64,000 bases of DNA from Fallopia convolvulus (lineage: Eukaryota; Streptophyta; Magnoliopsida; Caryophyllales; Polygonaceae): contig OZ024724.1 in assembly GCA_964016875.1 (NCBI GenBank), forward strand, positions 24,288,200-24,352,199, written 5' to 3'. Position numbers and translations under genes: made by a program. Each line of letters starts with the position of its first letter. Position 1 is the first letter of the stretch. Under the pieces are notes generated by a model. The model did no database searches, was not told the origin of the DNA, and saw only the letters and a program-made list of their open reading frames with translations. Of the stretch, positions 22,279-34,335 are shown one piece after another.

Positions 22279-25200
22279 GAAGTTCAAGCACCACCGGAAC
22301 CATCTCAAGAACTCAAGGAGCTTCCAAAAGATTTGAGGTACGCATTTCTTGGTCCCAACTCTTCTTTACCCGTAATCATAAATGCCAACTTGAATGATGA
22401 GGAGGAGTCTAAGTTGTTGAAGGTTCTAAGAAAACATAGAGGAGCTTTAGGGTATTCACTAGAGGAACTATAGGGAATCTCTCCCTCAATTTGCATGCAT
22501 AGGATTTATATGGAGGATAACCATAAACCCACTATTGAACCCCAAAGAAGATTAAATCCTAACATGAAAGAAGTGGTAAAGAGTGAAATACTTAGGATGT
22601 TGGATGCGGGAATTATCTTCCCAATTTCCGATAGCAAGTATGTGAGTCCCGTGCATGTAGTTCCTAAGAAAGGAGGTCTCACCGTTGTGCAAAATGAAAA
22701 GGGAGAAATGATACCTATGAGAACCACAACAAAATGGCGTATGTGTATTGATTACCGTAAGCTTAATATCGGCACTCGCAAAGACCATTTTCCTCTTCCT
22801 TTCATAGACCAAGTCCTAGAGAGATTAGCACAACATGAATATTTTTGCTACCTTGACGGGTATAGCGGGTTTTGGCAAATCCCTATTCATCCCGATGATC
22901 AAGAGAAGACGACATTCACATGTCCTTATGGGACTTTTGCCTATAGACGCATGCCTTTTGGTTTATGTAATGCGCCGGCAACATTTCAAAGATGCATGAT
23001 GTCCATCTTCTCCGATATGGTTGAGGATATAGTAGAAGTGTTTATGGATGATTTCTCCGTCTACGGTTCCTCATTTGATGTTTGCTTAGCTAACTTAGAC
23101 AAGGTTTTGACTAGATGTGAGGAGACTAGCTTGGTGCTTAATTGGGAAAAATGCCACTTTATGGTAAAGGAGGGCATAGTACTAGGACACCTAGTTTCTA
23201 GTAGGGGGATAGAGGTAGATAGAGCTAAAGTTGAAATAATTGAAAAACTACCTCCCCCCTCTTGTGTTCGTGATGTTAGGAGTTTCTTAGGTCATGCAGG
23301 ATTTTATAGACGGTTCATCAAGGATTTTTCTAAAATTGCAAAACCATTGTCTAACCTCTTGATGAAGGATGTGCCCTTTGTATTTTCCGAGGATTGCATG
23401 AGTTCTTTTTGTAGGTTGAGAGATGCCTTGATCTCGGCTCCAATAATGGCGGCACCCGATTGGAATCTTCCATTTGAGGTGATGTGTGATGCTAGTGATT
23501 TCGCCGTAGGGGCCGTCCTTGGGCAAAGGAAGGATGGAAAGTTGCATGCCATCTACTACGCAAGCAAAACTTTGGATGAAACTCAGTGCAATTACACAAC
23601 AACGGAGAAAGAGTTTCTTGCGATAGTGTTTGCATTTGAGAAATTCCGTTCATATCTTGTGGGATCAAAGGTGGTAGTCTTCACAGACCATGCGGCAATC
23701 AAATACCTCATGAAGAAGAAAGATGCAAAGTCGAGGCTTCTAAGGTGGATGCTCCTTCTCCAAGAGTTTGACCATGAGATCAAGGACAAAACCGGTGCGG
23801 AAAATGTGGTAGCGGATCATCTATCCCGTTTGCCCATCGAGTACATGTTGGAGATGGAGGATGGTATGACTATAGATGATTCAAGAGCAGATGAAGTTCT
23901 CATGAGCGGAAAGGAGGAAAGGAAGGGTGGATCGACGAACCAAGTACGTCGAGCCCGAGGTTCAGGACATCGGACCGAAGGCAAGGCAAGTACGAGTGAG
24001 TTGGGACCGAGGACTTCAACATCGGGCCCGAGTGACCTGTGTGTCTGCGAAGCTGAACCGGCGTCCAACCATGTCGGGCCCGGTATACTTCAATGTCGGT
24101 CCGTGGAAGAAAGTAAGTTTCCTAGCTCGATTTCCATTTCTTCTCGTTCTCAATTGATTGATTCTTTCTCTCCCACTGGCCTTCTTTCAATTAGTGCCGT
24201 AAGACGAGGGGTCTCCCCTTGGTTTGCGGATTTTGCTAACTTTGCCATAGGGGGAGTGATCCCACCAAATTTGTCTTATCAAGATAGGAAGAAATTCTTA
24301 CATGATGCTAGACAATACTTTTGGGATGATCCATATCTCTACAAGGAAGGGCGTGATCAAATCTATAGACGGTGTGTGTCAAGTGAAGAGGTTGAGAGCA
24401 TAATTCACCATTGCCACTCCTTGCCTACGGGAGGTCACGCTAAGAGTTCCAAAACCACCTCAAAAATTCTTCAATGTGGTTATTATTGGCCAACCATGTT
24501 CAAGGATGTGCATGATTATGTGAGGAAGTGTGAGGAGTGCCAAAGAGAGGGGAACCTATCAAGGAGGAATGAGACTCCTCAAACTGGCATTCTAGAAGTT
24601 GAGTTATTTGATGTATGGGGTATTGACTTCATGGGACCATTTCCCACATCGGGGCCTTACAAGTACATCTTGGTAGCCGTGGACTATGTTTCAAAATGGG
24701 TGGAGGCCATACCAACAAGAGCCAATGATGCTAAGGTGGTGATGAAGTTTTTGAAAAGCAACATTTTTGCAAGGTTTGGTGTGCCTAGGGTTCTCATAAG
24801 TGATGGCGGACCTCATTTCATTGAGAGGTGCTTCGAAAATGTGTTGATTAAGTATGGGGTGTCTCATCGAGTTGCTACTCCTTATCATCCTCAAACAAGC
24901 GGGCAAGTTGAGGTGTCAAACCGTCAAATCAAGGCTATCTTGGAGAAGACCGTATCTCGATCAAGGAAAGATTGGGCCTCTAAGCTCGATGATGCACTAT
25001 GGGCTTATAGAACCGCCTTCAAGACACCTTTGGGAACTACACCCTTCAATCTAGTTTATGGCAAGGCATGTCATCTTCCGGTAGAGCTTGAGCACAAGGC
25101 GAAATGGGCACTCAAAGAGATGAATTGGGATATCAACTTGGCCGGTGAGAAAAGGTTTCTAGAACTTCATGAGTTGGGGGAATTGAGGTTGAAGGCCTAT

Positions 25201-25515
25201 GAGAACTCCAAGCTATACAAAGAGAAGACCAAGAAGTGGCATGATAGGAAGTTAATTCCAAAGACCTATCAAACCGGTGACAAGGTTCTCCTTTTCAATT
25301 CAATGCTTAAACTTTTCCCCGGGAAGTTAAGGACTAGGTGGAGCGGACCATTTGTGGTCCACCGTATCTATGCTCATGGTGCGGTGGACTTGGTTGATGA
25401 ACAAGGACATATTTTTCAAAGTTAATGGTCATCGAGTGAAGAAGTTCTATGACAAGGACGGTCCAAACGAAGAAGTTAGAGCCTCATGGGCTCTCGTCCT
25501 CGCCGATTGATCCTA
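22279..25515 (+). pseudogene. Pol part of the Athila/Tat-like element: reverse transcriptase, RNase H, integrase
   Basis: It continues the gag frame after the TAA, has a second stop (TAG at 22471-22473) and is then open from 22495 to 25422. Numbered from the ATG at 22495, reverse transcriptase has FMDD (183-186) in VFMDDFSVYG. RNase H starts at CDASDFAVGAVLG (D332). The integrase zinc finger has IIHHCHS (H638) with CEECQ, and the catalytic triad is D711, D770 and E806 (D-58-D-35-E). A GPFVVHRI block ends the protein. A linker between RNase H and integrase (about residues 475-560) carries the palindrome motifs. The frame ends early at 25425; the conserved terminal block (VNGHRVKKFYD) continues in another frame after a T-run at 25412-25415, which suggests a one-base insertion. 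Confidence 0.9.
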
Positions 25516-27255
25516 TACATGCCATTGAAGAATAAGAAATTGTGAGCTTTTCATACTCTTCTCTCTTGCTTTTAAGTTTTGATTTCCTTGTTTGATGGGG
25601 ACATCAAAAATTTTAAGTATGGGGTGGGGGTAAGTGTGTTCATGATTTCACTTGTGTATGTTTGTTTATTATTTTGAGGATATTTAGTTTGTGTTTCTAG
25701 TTTGTATTTGGGATGTTTGCTTATTGGTTTGTGGTTTGATGAAAGACATGGATGATTGATTTGGTCTTGAATGGATTAGTTTTTGGTTTTAGAGAAATTT
25801 TTGCAAAAAAAATCCATAAAAAAATTGAAAAATTGTGTTAAAAAAAAACAACAAAAAGATTTTGTGTTTTGTAGGTTTTGGACTAGAAATTCCCATCTTA
25901 GATTGCCAAAATAAAAGCTAATGATGATGTGAGCATGTAAATTTCTTTGCATATTTTTGGATAGTTTAGCCTCTAAAATGATGTTGCTTTTGATATGATC
26001 ATGATACCTTGCTTGTTTTATTGAGCATGTGAGTTCTAGGATGAGTTCTTATGCAACTAAGTATGAGTGACCCTTGTGAGATTGATTTTTGGCCATTTTA
26101 GGGATGCTTGATCATATTTGCATATTCCTCATTTTTCTTGTGTAATTAGCTCATTCATGCTTAGTAAAACTTGCTATTGCGGTGTTTATCTATTTTCCAA
26201 GACCGTCATGAGAATTGTCCTAGCATGGTCACATTGATTTTGAACTTTATTCTTCTAGTCACATAAATGTTCCATATCCTACCATGAAGTTAATCCTTTG
26301 ATTGTAGCCCCGTTCTAGCCTAAGCCTTTGTTTGAAACTCCTCAAAAATATTATTCCTAGCCTTATATGACTTGACCCTTATGGGATTGGACTTTAGAAG
26401 AGAGGTTTGGATTGTATTTGAAGAGTCGAGATTCTCTTGGGTTTAAGGGCAAAGAATGGTGTTATGAATCATGTGGGTAGTGCATCTTTGTTGTACAAAA
26501 ATGAAAAAAAAGAAAGAAAAGAAAGAAAGAAAATGTTGGAAATGTAAAGTGGAATAAAGCAAAGAGCTTAAGTGAAGAAAATGGTCCGACCGAGTTACAA
26601 GCAACATCGGGCCCGATGTCATAAGAAAGTCGGTCCAAATGTAGAAAGTGTTGAAAATCCAACAAAAAGCATAAGAGCAAAGATGAAGTGGAATGTTAAG
26701 TGAAATTTTGGGTTGAAAGGAAAATGTTAAGTCTTTTGGGTGAGTATGAAAGTAATTGTGGGATTTGGTGAAATTGGTGAGAGTTTAGGTTGTTCAATCC
26801 CCATTATAAGCACCACAAGACCAAATAATTCCCACCTTGAAAAATACCAAAAGCCCCATTACAACCCGGCCGAATGGAACCTCTTTGAGGACCTCCATTG
26901 AGCCAAGTTCGAAATTCTTTGTGTACTTTGCATTAGGCATCTCTAGATGGAGGAATTGGTGATATTAGCTTCAATAGTAAAGTCCTTACTTGCATGATTT
27001 TTGAGCTTGAGTGTTCATTGCTAAACCCAAACACATGATGAGTGATACACATTCACATATCCCTAAAGTGAGGCTTAGTTGCATTGACTTTATTCCTTGG
27101 AACACTTAATCACGTGTGATGATGTAATCTTGCTTGAATATCGATCACTTGTGCTTAAAATGTGTTTTCATACAAGGCTTTACTTGAAGATTATGTTTCG
27201 GTCTTGCTTACATTGTTATTGCTTGAGGACAAGCAAGTTTAAGTATGGGGTATTT
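25516..27255 (+). other. 3' non-coding region of the Athila/Tat-like element
   Basis: About 1.74 kb without a supported frame; no env-like protein with a signal or membrane segment was found. It holds a polypurine-like stretch AAGTATGGGGTGGGGGTAAG at 25615-25634, a palindrome cluster at 26582-26636 and the terminal hairpin plus polypurine tract. Elements of this branch often have long 3' regions before the LTR. Confidence 0.75.
27219..27255 (+). other. Terminal hairpin and polypurine tract of the Athila/Tat-like element
   Basis: TTGCTTGAGGACAAGCAA (27219-27236) forms a perfect 7-bp stem with a four-base loop. It is followed by GTTTAAGTATGGGG (polypurine tract, to 27250) and TATTT before the LTR at 27256. 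The GAGGACAAGCAA motif next to the tract is a recurrent feature of Athila/Tat/Ogre elements. Confidence 0.8.
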
Positions 27256-28664
27256 TGATGTCTCTCTATTTGGTGGTGTTTTCATATGTGATTTCCTTTG
27301 TAAATATGTTTCTTTTTCCCCTTTTCTTGTGCCTCTTGTTCCTTTTTATCCTAGTTCCCGTATTTCTATGAGATTCGGAGACTACGCACCTTTTATGTGT
27401 TTTGTAGGTAATTTGGCATGAATCAAGGATCGATTTGAAGGAGGGTCGAGACATGGAGCAAAGGCCGAGCTAAGGCGGGAAAGAGAGAATCAAGCCATGA
27501 AGAAGAACAAGAGAAGCCAACAAAGAAGAAGGTGGAACGAGGTCAGGACCGAGTTGCAACCACATCGGGCCCGACTTTGAAGTCTCCAACCTCGGACCGA
27601 GTTGCACAGTAACTCGGGCCCGAGGTCCTCCGTGTCGGTCCGAGTCGGTCACCGAACTACTTGGGCTCCAAGGCACGAATTTGTGGACTTTCACTTTTGC
27701 CCTTCATCTAATCTATAAAAGTCCCTCTTGTCTTCTAAGAAAGGGTTCCCTCACACACACACAAAAAGGGGGTTCCAAGGGAGCCAAGAGGATACTTGGA
27801 GAGCAAGGAGGAAGGAGAAGAGGAGGAAGAGAGAGAGAATCGGCCAAGAGAGAGGAAGGCTTGATAGGTATTGTTGATTGTTTAGCTTTGATTTGCTTTG
27901 TTCTTGTGGATTTGAAAACCCTTGATTTGAATTTGTGGATTGCTTTGGATTTGAATGAAACCTTGCTTTGTTTTGAGATTGATTATGATGATTGCTTTCT
28001 CTTTTGATTTGATTGCTTTCTTTGCTTGTCACATGGAGTAGATCTCCTTGATCTTGGGTTATGGGGGAAAACCCTAGCTAGGTTTAGGCTAGAAACCCCA
28101 ATTCCATAGCCTTGAGTGTTTGATCTAAGGAACCCACTCTACATAGAGCTACAATTCCTTGCGAAAGTTGGGAATCAAGGCTTGAGATTGGCAAAGTAGC
28201 GAAAGTGAACATGTGTCAATCTCAAGACCTTGCTTCGAAGGGGATTTCCCCATGGATCGAGGTGTAGATGTGGTTGGAACGAGGGCGAAAGCACTCGATC
28301 CTAGTCCGATCATCACTCATTGCCTGAATTGGGGTGGAAAAGCCTTAATCTACTAGGGAAGGAACCCAAAAGCCCAAGATCTACTTTTAAAATCTTTGAG
28401 TTCGACATCCCCAGCTACCTCGGGCCCGACTTACCCAGTGTCGGTCCCGACTTCCTCTTGTCGCCAACCTCGGGGCCGACGTGACCTCAGTGTCGGTCCC
28501 GACTGTTTTCTTTGTTTTCCTTTGTTTTATGCTCTCCTTTCTAGCTTCCTAGTATCTAGGCACATCGATCGAGTAGACTTCCCGAGTGTTCGACACCCAC
28601 CACGTACTACAACGGGGTCGGGTTATAAATTGTATCTCTTGACCCTCGCATCCGAGAGCGATCA
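27256..28664 (+). repeat. 3' LTR of the Athila/Tat-like element
   Basis: 1409 bp, the same length as the 5' copy, with about 11 mismatches seen by eye and no indel. It ends GCGATCA at 28664, followed by the duplication ATTAA. Confidence 0.95.
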
Positions 28665-28669
28665 ATTAA

Positions 28670-29602
28670 CAATTCAATTGATCCAACATTTGAGCAATTC
28701 AAAGCTCTTTAACTTCCAACTGGCAAAGAAAAGTATAGAATATCCATGATTCTATACTATAGATTCACAAACACGATCGTTGAAGAAAGTTTCCAAAGGT
28801 AATCCTTTTCTATTCAAATTTCTTTTACCTCACTTCATGATCCATACTGATCTTTTAGAATTACTCAAGACTTATAAGATTTTCCAAATCTTAATACTTA
28901 GAAGTAGAGGTTCCAACTCAAAACTTCTATTGATACTCGAATTTCAAGATTCAACAATTCCTATAAAAAATATTCTCGTGAAACTCTTACTCTTCAAAGA
29001 AACTCACTTTAAAATTTCCTTTTTAAAGACAACACTTGAACTTTCATATTTCAAGAAAAGGAATTAACAATTTCTTTCACATAACTTTGAATCATGAACT
29101 TTCTAACAAAAATTCTTAACTTGAAATATTCTATCATACGAGCTTAAAATAGGAAACCTTCAAAATAGAAAGTCTTTATGAAGTACAATACTTAACTTCA
29201 AAATCTCACAAGAAGTTTCCTAATATGGAAGAAGCGACAAGAGTACACCCAATTCAGACTCTCAAGAGAGAATAAGAATTCATTGAGAACTTGGTCTAGA
29301 ACCGGTTCAACTTCAGGAATCTTCACCTAATCTTAGTATGGATCCTTCTCGGAATCCATTCCCATCTTCAGGGAATCAAATGTCCACCATAGGAACTTTT
29401 TCACATAAGCTATTACAAACTTATTACCTCATGTTCTCCAATTCCCTTTCCTCTTTCTATCTCTTCACGAGTCTGATCTCCAATCTTAACCACTTTCCAT
29501 AAATGGTTCTAAGACAACACCAATATAGAATTATCCATAACTCTATATGGAAGGATGAAAGTCTTAATCAAGACTTGGAACTTTTAGCTCTGATACCACT
29601 TC
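28670..29602 (-). other. Proximal internal region and primer-binding site of the minus-strand Gypsy element
   Basis: The minus strand carries TGGTATCAGAGC (29587-29598), complementary to the 3' end of tRNA-iMet, four bases from the LTR at 29603. The rest is leader and gag-proximal sequence by position, with no recognisable protein left. Confidence 0.75.
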
Positions 29603-32348
29603 TGTAACACCCCCTTCCTACCCTGGAGGTATTACCGCCAGTAACCCCGATTAAGACTAAACCGAAGCTACCCAAGGCTTTAAACTGACTGAACAAACTA
29701 AAAACAAGGTAAATGAAATCATTTGAAAACCTAACAAACTTAAGTTGAATATTACAGCGGAAAAACACGTAAAAGGTCTTATACAAACCTTAACTTAAAA
29801 GAATAAATAAATAGAACAACCTTCTATTTAAACAAAATCTTCATCAAGTCTTCCTTGAGTTCTTATTTCTGAAACTCAGCTTCGCTTTGAAGTAGTTCAA
29901 TCATGATCTTCACTCAAGTATAGCCATTGGAAACCTTTCTTCAACTTCTGGAGCTTCAAACAACTGAATCTGCCTCTTGAATCAACTTCCAAGAAGAACC
30001 TGATGTGCCGTAAACCAACGGTGGACACCAGCCGACCATATAAAAGAAAAGAAGATGGACGGGTTAGTCTAATGAAAGCCTAAGCAAGCGGAGAAACTAA
30101 CTTGATTCTTATGGTTGTAACTAAACATATTGACATCCAAATCCGATTAGACTCGGATTATGATCCAACAGTTAGCAGTCTTATAGAGAATAAGAAGGAG
30201 ACTCGCATAATCAAGAGAGAGAACACCACCGCTTGTGGTTTCTTTTAAGAAGCATAAACAATTGTTGGGAACTCATATCAATCACATAACATTTTGAAAA
30301 GCCTCCATCGACTATTCAGATTAACTTAATAAAAGTTTGATTAAGAATCATTCATAACCGGAAACAAGAATGGTTATCGAATAGAATAACCATCCGGGTA
30401 CATTAATGTGCCTAACACACTTATCTTATATTACTTAACTTTTTACAAACATGTTGGTAAATTTTAATCGACTGAAACCGCCGAGGATCCGCATGTACAT
30501 GGAGACGTCAAGATGAGAGGGATGAAATCCATGATCATTGACGAACACCTAGTACCAATTTGCACTTAGCTAGAGTGCATAAACACCTCCTCCAGCGTTG
30601 AGTGAGGTATGAGTCATGACCCGAATGTTGGGATATGATAGTAACGAGCTAAACCTCCCATCATAGACTGTGTTATAAAGAGGTCATCAGAGACTTGGCT
30701 CCTACCCCTGAAAATCTAACTTACTTCACAATAATATCTCAGCATAACGGACCTAAATCCAGTTCTAACGCGAAACTGAATAAACAACATGGTCATTATT
30801 TCTAACAAATATAACAACCTATCATATTTTATTAAGCACACAAGTTGTTCCCAACACAAATATTAAATGGGATTTAATTCCTCATTTAATAACCATAATG
30901 CAAGAGAGAACCGTCCACTTGCCTTAGAAGGCGTGCTCAACGTCCTTAGCAATTCAACAGTAATCTTTATCACCCTTCTGCCAAATATAACAAAAGGATT
31001 TCTCAACAACGAGCTCACAGAAACACTTCTTAGTTGTATACGCAACTCCTACAACTTCCTAATCGATAAACAATTTAATTTCCGAATATCGATATATAAT
31101 AAATCCTTAGTTATCATGCTTTAAGGAGCCATCTTGGTGGAATTATAACTAATTATCCGCTTCACTTTTGGAACAATTTTTTAAATAAAAATTGTTCATT
31201 AGCAACAGTTCTTAAAGATGACCAAATTTCGGATCAAATGGATTAACAACGAATCCTGAGTAATTATTTGAAGTCCTTTACCTGCCAATCGGTATCCAAA
31301 ACTTGTATTCGCTATAACGGAAGATCCTGACGTCCGTTTCTCGAGCCGTTTGAACCTGTGGGACCGTATCAACGTCAAGATTATAAAAACCATAAATTTA
31401 ATTAGCATAGCGGAACCGAAAGGCCCTTACGGTGGCTCCGCAACTACCCCGCTAATTAATTTCGATCGTATATACCTTCACTCGAGCCCATGGCTCGTTT
31501 GGATCGATAGTGGCTCGAACCCTGAGCCCAAGGGTGGTTGGGCGTTGCCCGGGATTAGTCCTCTTGGTGGGTGGTGGTCGGACAAGCCAACGGTCGCCGG
31601 CGGTAGCTCATAACGAGGCAGAGAGTGACCGACGGTGAAGAGTTCTCCTCTCCCGAGCTTGTCATCGTCCTCTTGATTCTCTCGCTGGTTTTGGCTCCAG
31701 CAGTACGTGCCCAAGGGAGGAATAAGAAGAAAGGTGCAGAAGATAGAGGTGGATGGGCTGAGGAGGCGGGGAAGAAGAGCAAAGCAGCCGGCGGTGAAGG
31801 CGCTCGATCGCTGAATCCTCCGCCTTCGTTCTCTTCCTCAAACTTTCTCTTTGATTCTATCCAATAAACAAAGTGGAAACTCGAAGAAATCTGCCTTCCT
31901 TCCTCATTAAGGCAAGAAAATGTGACTTTTAAAACCAAAATCCGTCTCGGAATGGGACTCGCGTTAAAGCGGTAAAATTATGTACCTCGGGTGGAAAAAC
32001 TTACTAAACGAAAAACGTCCAGTAAATTATGTAGACCAATAAAATCATTTTTTCATGATTTTATCTTGCTACCTTCAATTTTTAAGGCTTCCGTTTCGTA
32101 TTTTAAATACTTTACAATACATAATTTGAAAGACCGCTTATCCAACAAATATTCTTTTTCCACTGGAAAATCCTAGAATTCACACTGATCCATAAAATCA
32201 TTTCTTTGTGATTTTAGGATATCACCAACAATTTTCTAGGATTTAAATTCCAATAAAAGTATTGGATTAAGCATTAAAACGAACAAAAAGGTTAAAAAGA
32301 TATTCGAGAAAAATTCAAAAATATCCTTTAAAAACCACAGTTATTACA
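29603..32348 (-). repeat. 5' LTR (right copy) of the minus-strand Gypsy element, 2746 bp
   Basis: On the minus strand it begins TGTAATAACTGTGG and ends GGGGGTGTTACA. It is followed on the plus side by AATTT (32349-32353), identical to the bases before the left LTR. It diverges by several percent from the left copy, more than the LTRs of the nested element differ, which is consistent with the nesting order. Confidence 0.9.
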
Positions 32349-32353
32349 AATTT

Positions 32354-32665
32354 AGTTCTCATAAATTCTTTAAAAAATGTGTGGAAAATTCCTTGGAAAA
32401 TTAATATTCTAACTAAGGATATTCGAAATTTCGTCAGGGGGTTTGATAATGTTGTGTTTTTCCATTGTTTCAGGGAAAGTAACTCTGCAGTTGATTTTTT
32501 AGCCAGAAGACATGTCAATGTCGTTCGTTTTCGAAGTGCTCTATTATATTCTTCTCTAGTTTCTGATTTTTTAGACCCGAATCTTTGTAATATTAGGAAC
32601 GATTGTTCTCTGTATCCTCTTTTGTTGCATTTCTTAAAGATCATCCGTTGTGATGATTTAGGTTA
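32354..32665 (+). pseudogene. LINE RNase H, C-terminal part after the Gypsy insertion
   Basis: The frame resumes the RNase H domain left at 10572: INSLKNVWKIPW, then VVFFHCFRESNSAVDFLARR. This matches the last conserved block (H..R..N..AD.LA) of LINE RNase H. With the LTR element removed and one AATTT copy retained, the domain reads continuously across the junction. It ends at TAG 32663-32665, and the LINE duplication follows at 32691. Confidence 0.85.
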
Positions 32666-32704
32666 GCCATGTTCCTTTTGTTTATAAAATTATAAAGTTT
32701 ATAA

Positions 32705-33104
32705 AATTATGTAAGACATCACTTTAAAAATATTAATAAAGGAGTATTATTATTTAAAATTTTCTACCTACATTATTAAAATAAATAATTTAGAATAATA
32801 TACTTTCTCTTAAAGAAAGAGAATAAGAAAAGGGTTGTATAAGAAATGGAATAAGAATTTAATATAAATTTGTTTCGTTATTTTATCTCGAATTGCTAGG
32901 TCGAGCTTTCGAGCTCTCTAAGTCATTCTAAATTTCTGAGCCTCGTGAAAGACCGAACGAAATTCAAGGCAAGTGGATATTCTCCTTGAAACTTTTCGAT
33001 AATTCAATTCCGTTAAAATTCTCTATGTTGGGAACAACTTGTATGTTAAAATAAATAAATATAGGAAATATTGATTTTTAGAAATAACCACCGCTTATTA
33101 TTAT

Positions 33105-33163
<59 letters not shown>

Positions 33164-34335
33164 ATAGTAGTAATATTCTTAGGCCTTTGCTTGTTTAAAT
33201 CTCTTTTTTCGACATGGATTTAATATATAATAAAGGTGCGGGTTTGGCCCCGAACATCTCTCTATAATATGTCGAGTGGTATGGGGTTACACCCTCTCTT
33301 CCTGCGACTTAAGAATCATGATCCATGTCCGCTCCTATTCGTGGGAGGGATATTACACCCTAGCTAGGTGTCGGAACTCGATCCATTCCTTTAATTGGAC
33401 TCGGTTCTTTCACAACCTCCACACCCTTAAAATTCATAAATAATATGAAATGTTTTGACACGTATTAAAGATAAGTTCTAGTGCACATTACTTCAATTGA
33501 ACCGGGTTGGATTAGTACAACGTGGAAGACCAACCCGGCTCTCGGTTCTTTGACAATCGTCTTTCCAATCTGAATGCTTATTCGAGCTTGTCAAGGTGGG
33601 TTTGGTACTTAAGCGCCTTCGGGCCACCTCCCCGATCTAGAGCACCGAAAAAGATGAGGTTGGTTGAGGTCCGAAAAGGGCGCGAGAGGCTTTCTAAAAC
33701 TTGTTGTGTAATTAAAACGTTCACAACATTATTGTACTCTAAGAAGTTCTACAATCTCGTAGTTCTTTCTTTTCGGATTAAAGTTATCTCATCTCGAGGA
33801 GATCGAATCATTTCCATCCTTAAGCTCCACATAAAGTTATAAATCTCAAACACATCTCTCCTATATCTCTTTGATAAAATGATAAATTACCAAATTACCC
33901 TTGAGAATTTCCATTCTCACTTGCTTAGTCTCCTTAGACTAATTTCGCTATTTTCCGCATTTTTGTCTTGTATTTCTCACCCTTCGTGACAAATGCCAAA
34001 CTTTAGGAAACTTCCCTCGAAGGTTTAAAGACGAAGAATCAAGAAAGTTGAAGGAAGGAAGGTCGAGTCTTCTTGAAGATGTTTTTCTCATATTTTGGAT
34101 TCACTACGCTTTGCAAGAACAATGTTTTACTAATTCCACGCTTAACTCTATCATACTATGTTGTTTTGAAATAGTTTAAGATGTAATGACAATATTTAAA
34201 GTCTCAAGTTTGAGCACCTCTTGATGTCATGTATTATTGTTGAATTTCCGCATTTCTTTTAATTTTAATACCTTATACGGTAAAATCCGAGGTCATTGAC
34301 GGTAATACCCATCTTTGAAAAATAGGCGTGTTACA
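32705..34335 (+). mobile_element. Ty3/Gypsy LTR, right part
   Basis: Continuation of the LTR begun at 5535. It contains TTGGGAACAACTTGT (33028-33042) at the position expected from the related LTRs. It ends with GACGGTAATACCC...GTGTTACA (34295-34335), matching the family end. CACTA transposase coding sequence starts at once after it. Confidence 0.75.
33104..33174. repeat. (AGT)n microsatellite
   Basis: About 19 near-perfect AGT triplets run from 33106 to 33162, bordered by ATT and AAT variants. It lies within the split Gypsy LTR and is absent from the related LTRs at the same position. Confidence 0.95.

Larger units (their letters stand above)
18090..28664 (+). mobile_element. Athila/Tat-like Ty3/Gypsy LTR retrotransposon, 10,575 bp, recent insertion
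   Basis: Two LTRs of 1409 bp each (18090-19498, 27256-28664) begin TGATGTC and end GCGATCA. The element is flanked by the perfect duplication ATTAA (18085-18089, 28665-28669). It has a primer-binding site, gag-protease and pol in one frame, about 1.8 kb of 3' non-coding sequence, a conserved hairpin and a polypurine tract. The DLGAS protease site and the integrase and reverse transcriptase sequences place it in the Athila/Tat (non-chromoviral) branch. I found no env-like frame. About 11 mismatches separate the LTRs by eye, which implies a young insertion. Confidence 0.95.
10573..32348 (-). mobile_element. Ty3/Gypsy chromovirus-like LTR retrotransposon, minus strand, interrupted by a younger element
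   Basis: Two long terminal repeats (10573-13343 and 29603-32348) start TGTAATAACTG and end GTGTTACA on the minus strand. The 5-bp duplication AATTT flanks the element (10568-10572, 32349-32353). A tRNA-iMet type primer-binding site next to the right LTR, and a polypurine tract next to the left LTR, fix the orientation as minus. Without the nested element the internal region is about 5.7 kb. It retains a recognisable integrase C-terminus at 13743-14262 but no intact frame. The polypurine tract is preceded by TTTCGAGGACGAAA, a sequence I associate with Tekay/Del-type elements; I assign the lineage only tentatively. Confidence 0.9.
6711..32690 (+). mobile_element. L1-type LINE, 5'-truncated, split by a nested LTR retrotransposon
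   Basis: The LINE occupies 6711-10572 and 32349-32690. The Gypsy element 10573-32348 lies between, inside the RNase H region. The parts encode, in order, an apurinic-type endonuclease, a reverse transcriptase, a cysteine-rich zf-RVT region and RNase H, the domain order of plant L1 elements that carry RNase H. The ORF1 and 5' untranslated sequence are absent, as expected from 5' truncation. A perfect 14-bp duplication flanks it (6697-6710, 32691-32704). It lies within a Gypsy LTR (5535-6710 and 32705-34335). Confidence 0.85.
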
